Of a stretch of 7,116 nucleotides of DNA, positions 4,549 through 7,116 are shown piece after piece. The position numbers and the translations under genes are program-made. Below the pieces are notes generated by a model. It saw only the letters and a program-made list of their open reading frames with translations. It did not search any database and was not told the origin of the DNA. How positions within the stretch are numbered: the stretch's first letter is position 1; the number at the start of each line of letters is the position of its first letter. The stretch lies in contig JAAXGS010000041.1 in assembly GCA_012271225.1 (NCBI GenBank), positions 1 to 7,116 of the forward strand, in the 5' to 3' direction. The stretch comes from Dehalococcoidia bacterium. GTDB lineage: Bacteria > Chloroflexota > Dehalococcoidia > UBA6926.

Positions 4549-5691
4549 TCATTCCGGAACCTGGCCGCCGACGAAGGTCTTTGCCCAGTCCATGGCCTCC
4601 AAAATGCGCACGCGATCATCCAGCGGATGCGGGCGATGAGCGTTCGCGGCGCGCTCAATGATCTTCGGGATGTCAGAGAATCCGATCTGCTGGGACAGAA
4701 ACAAATCGATCACCGCGTCGTTGGCCGCGGCGACGACGACCGGGTACGTGTCTCCCTGCTGAACCGCCTCCAACGCGATGCGGTAGCAGGGGAAGAGCGC
4801 ATGCTCCAATGGCTCAAACGACAGGCGGCCCTCTGCGAGCAGATCGACGCTGTTGATCTCCGCGTTCGCCCATCGGTTGGGGTAGGCGAGGGACAGCTGA
4901 ATCGGGACGCGCATGTCCGGGATGAACAGCGCCGATTTGACGGAGCCGTCATTGAACTCCGTCAGCGCCCGAACCAGCCCCTGCGGATGGAACAGAACGT
5001 TGATGGCCTCCAGCTGGATGTCGTACAGGTAATGCACCGCTGCGACCTGACTCGCCTTGACCATGAGCGTCGACGCGTCAATGGCGCGCTTCTGGCTGAC
5101 GTGGCGCGCGGGCCGCGCATTCGGGAGGGATGAGGGCAGCTGCGTTCCGTGGCGCGGCAGACGCCGCGCCTGCAGCGTGCCCCACGTGGACGTGATGGTG
5201 ACCTGCCGCACGGATTCCGTGCTCTCGCCCCACAGCGTTTTCCACACGCCGATGGGCTCATCGTCCAGGGGAATGATCGTTGCGCCGGTCTCCCGGGCCC
5301 GCTTTGACAGCAGCGGCCCGGCCATGTAGAGGAGGTCGATGTTGCCAATGGCGACGCGCTTGCCGGCGTCAATCGCCGCCCATGCCGCGTCAAAGCTCGC
5401 GCGGCCCACGTTGGCGATAACGGCCATGTCCACGTCCGGCGACGTCACAATGTCATTGATGGGCATCAGCGTCACGCCCTCGGGCACGTCATCCCGCCAC
5501 CGCCCCCGCGCAAATCCCGCAAGGCTGGGGCGGTACTCGGCGATCTGCTGCGCGAGACGCTCCAGGTTGGACCCCGCGGCAAGGCCAACGATGCGGACGT
5601 TGTCGCCGAGTGAGCGGGCAACGGAGAGGACGATCTGACCGAGAGATCCGGTTGAGCCGATAACCGCAATCCGGAGTGGCGCCGAATCCAT
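4549..5691 (-). CDS. DXR-family paralogue with a degenerate active site
   Basis: A 380-residue protein that aligns end to end with 1-deoxy-D-xylulose 5-phosphate reductoisomerase (DXR/IspC, second step of the MEP isoprenoid pathway; usual length about 385-400). The NADPH motif GSTGSLG (12-18), AAGSNLERLAQQI, FHPQ (234-237), IPDMRVPIQ (257-265), YPNRW (270-274) and FPCYRIALEA are retained. The active site is not. Against E. coli numbering (aligned by eye), His153 is Pro146, His209 is Arg193, Trp212 is Arg196, His257 is Arg241, Glu231 (metal ligand) is Gln215, Ser222 is Ala206, Asn227 is Val211, and the NKES loop is NIDL (117-120). Asp150, Glu152 and Lys228 are kept. Start 5691 is chosen for AGGTGAT (5702-5696); ATG 5697 or 5757 are alternatives, the last only 18 bases after sufD. 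Function is probably not DXR; a repurposed NADPH enzyme is my inference. Confidence 0.9.
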   Translation of the reverse strand: MDSAPLRIAVIGSTGSLGQIVLSVARSLGDNVRIVGLAAGSNLERLAQQIAEYRPSLAGFARGRWRDDVPEGVTLMPINDIVTSPDVDMAVIANVGRASFDAAWAAIDAGKRVAIGNIDLLYMAGPLLSKRARETGATIIPLDDEPIGVWKTLWGESTESVRQVTITSTWGTLQARRLPRHGTQLPSSLPNARPARHVSQKRAIDASTLMVKASQVAAVHYLYDIQLEAINVLFHPQGLVRALTEFNDGSVKSALFIPDMRVPIQLSLAYPNRWANAEINSVDLLAEGRLSFEPLEHALFPCYRIALEAVQQGDTYPVVVAAANDAVIDLFLSQQIGFSDIPKIIERAANAHRPHPLDDRVRILEAMDWAKTFVGGQVPE

Positions 5692-5695
5692 GTTC

Positions 5696-5702
5696 ATCAC
5701 CT
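5696..5702 (-). promoter_or_regulatory. Shine-Dalgarno site suggesting the start of the DXR-like gene
   Basis: AGGTGAT, complementary to the 16S rRNA 3' end, lies four bases before ATG 5691 (eight bases from its AGG core) and overlaps the competing ATG at 5697. The upstream ATG at 5757 has no recognisable site. Confidence 0.55.
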
Positions 5703-5775
5703 TTTCACCGTAGTCGCGCTCCGCGCCTTTGGGCTCCGCGTCGTTCCTGATGACCATGCCGCGCGATTCGCCCGG

Positions 5776-7116
5776 TTACAGCGTGTCGAGTTTCTGCGCG
5801 ATCAGCGCGCCGACGTGATCCCGGACGGACTGTTCCTGAATGGCGTCAACGACCTCTGACGCGAACGCCCGGATGAGCATCATCCGCGCGTCCTCCTCCG
5901 GCACGCCGCGGCTCTGCAGATAGAACATCGCGTCATCGTCGAGCGCTCCGCACGCCGCGCCGTGCCCGCAACGGACATCATCGCAGTAAATCCAGAACGC
6001 CGGCTTCGTGTCCGCCTCCGCCTCATTGGACAGCAGGAGATTCTTGTCCACCTGATTCGCGTTGACCTTGGCGGCGTTGGGCCGGACGATGATGCTCCCG
6101 TGAAAGACGGATCTCGCGCGCCCGTCAAGGATGCCCTTGTACACCTCATTCGCGTCATTGTGGCCGACAACGTGGTCGATGATCACCTGGTTGTCAACGT
6201 GCTGATCCCGTGTGATGACGTAGGCGCCGCGAATGTCGCTGTTGGCCCCTGCGCCCGCCATGACGATGCCCAGATTGTTGCGTGTCAGCCGCCCGCCGAC
6301 GTCAATGGCCATGGACCGGAATGCCGCGTTCTCATTGACCTCAACCTGCGTGGTGGACACGTTGTATGAGGCCTCATTCTCCCGCTGCGTTTTGCAGTAA
6401 CTGATACTGGCCCCTGCGCCCACGACGATTTCTGTCACCGCATTGGTCAGATGCGGCTCCTCGGATGTGGACAGGTGGGTCTCAACGAGTGAGGCGGAAC
6501 TGTCAGCGCCGGCGATGATGAGCGTGCGCGGCATCGCCGCGGTGGAGGGGAATCGCCCCGTGGTGACGTAGACGATGTGGATTGGCTGCGTGACCTCTGC
6601 GCCGCGCGGCAGGATAACCAGAGCGCCCTCGGCCGCAAGCGCCGTGTTCAACGCGGCAAAGCCCTCCGCCCGGTGATCCGCAAGTCGGGCAAGGTGCGCG
6701 CGCACGGATTCACTCTGCGCGTGAACGCCCTGCGCAAGGCTCCCGATCGTCACGGACTCCGGAGCGTCCGTGAGCGCCGACAGTTCAGGCGAGTAGTGCC
6801 CATCGATAAACACGATCCGATGCCATGGCTGACGCGCGATGTCGTCAGGCAGCGCGTCAAGATCAATGCGGGGGGATGTGTCGGCAGCGCCGTTCTCCTG
6901 CGCGCGGAAGCCCTGCCGGACAAGCGGGCGGATGTCCGTGTATTTCCACTCTTCGTTGCCGCGCCGGGCCGTGGGGAGCCCGATCTCCCGGAATCGCTCC
7001 AGCGCCTCTGCCCGGATACGCGAGACCCATTCAGGATCCCTGCCAAGCCGGACTTCCTGAAACTCCCGCGCGGCCTCTGCAAACTCGGTGATGTACGTGT
7101 CGAGGGGGTTTGTTGT
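5776..7116 (-). CDS. sufD: SufD, Fe-S cluster assembly scaffold subunit (5' end outside window)
   Basis: The frame is open from the right edge to TAA at 5778-5776, giving at least 446 residues, close to full length for SufD. SufD forms the cytosolic SufBC2D complex that builds iron-sulfur clusters, with SufB as partner scaffold and SufC as ATPase. Near the visible N-terminus, GNEEWKYTDIRPL (53-65) is the SufD signature (E-x-W-x-YTD). The middle is the repetitive right-handed beta-helix core (for example GADSSASLVETHLS). The C-terminus carries YKGILDGRARSVFHG, NANQVDKNLLLS, and CDDVRCGHGAACGALDDD, whose His (about residue 385) matches E. coli His360, implicated in cluster assembly at the SufB-SufD interface. 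The helical end FYLQSRGVPEEDARMMLIRA follows. The GTG at 6813 is internal, not a start, since signature sequence lies upstream. It is followed by the DXR-like gene on the same strand. Confidence 0.95.
   Translation of the reverse strand, partial: TTNPLDTYITEFAEAAREFQEVRLGRDPEWVSRIRAEALERFREIGLPTARRGNEEWKYTDIRPLVRQGFRAQENGAADTSPRIDLDALPDDIARQPWHRIVFIDGHYSPELSALTDAPESVTIGSLAQGVHAQSESVRAHLARLADHRAEGFAALNTALAAEGALVILPRGAEVTQPIHIVYVTTGRFPSTAAMPRTLIIAGADSSASLVETHLSTSEEPHLTNAVTEIVVGAGASISYCKTQRENEASYNVSTTQVEVNENAAFRSMAIDVGGRLTRNNLGIVMAGAGANSDIRGAYVITRDQHVDNQVIIDHVVGHNDANEVYKGILDGRARSVFHGSIIVRPNAAKVNANQVDKNLLLSNEAEADTKPAFWIYCDDVRCGHGAACGALDDDAMFYLQSRGVPEEDARMMLIRAFASEVVDAIQEQSVRDHVGALIAQKLDTL

Noticed and set aside
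3692..4639. 315-codon plus-strand open frame
   Set aside because: It is antisense to the PHP gene, whose metal-binding motifs are unmistakable, and its own sequence is low-complexity and unlike any family.
6811..6813. GTG as the start of sufD
   Set aside because: The frame is open upstream to the window edge and encodes the conserved SufD N-terminal region, so this GTG is an internal valine codon.
6750..7082. Minus-strand open frame near the right edge
   Set aside because: It overlaps the N-terminal part of SufD in another frame; the SufD frame carries the EEWKYTDI signature there.
1..7116. CRISPR array, insertion sequence or phage genes
   Set aside because: No regularly spaced repeats, transposase or integrase motifs, or terminal inverted repeats with target duplications were seen.

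Overview
This is a bacterial, GC-rich window (roughly 60% GC or a little more by eye) dominated by minus-strand genes. Gene order, Shine-Dalgarno sites, sigma70-type signals and CCA-encoding tRNA genes are all ordinary bacterial ones. The lineage cannot be fixed from the sequence. The paired FAS1-like/MaoC dehydratases and the style of the sufD and gamma-carbonic-anhydrase proteins recall Chloroflexota-type genomes, but this is only an impression.

Layout, left to right: (1) the probable first codons of an unidentified minus-strand gene at the left edge; (2) an ADP-ribosylglycohydrolase gene split by one extra base near 543; (3) two minus-strand tRNA genes, Val(CAC) and an elongator-type Met(CAT), behind a near-consensus sigma70 promoter; (4) a GC-rich non-coding stretch (about 1354-1672) with a perfect 11-bp hairpin, dividing the minus-strand tRNAs from one plus-strand gene of unknown function, whose stop codon lies in a 22-base perfect palindrome; (5) a tight minus-strand cluster read right to left: PHP-domain phosphoesterase, FAS1-like/MaoC N-type dehydratase subunit, MaoC-like subunit (ATGA overlap), gamma-class carbonic anhydrase-like protein; (6) upstream of these on the same strand, a DXR-family (1-deoxy-D-xylulose 5-phosphate reductoisomerase) homologue, preceded closely by sufD, which runs off the right edge.

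The right half could be one or two transcripts: sufD with the DXR homologue, then, after a 122-bp gap, PHP-MaoC-MaoC-gammaCA. SufD belongs to the SufBCD iron-sulfur scaffold; sufB and sufC would be expected beyond the right edge.

The most notable observation is that the DXR homologue keeps the NADPH-binding glycine motif and overall architecture but has lost nearly all hallmark active-site residues: the three conserved histidines, one metal-ligand glutamate, the NKE-type loop and the tryptophan flap. It is unlikely to be a working DXR and may be a repurposed enzyme. The two MaoC-type subunits also both lack the standard Asp-x4-His hydratase dyad.
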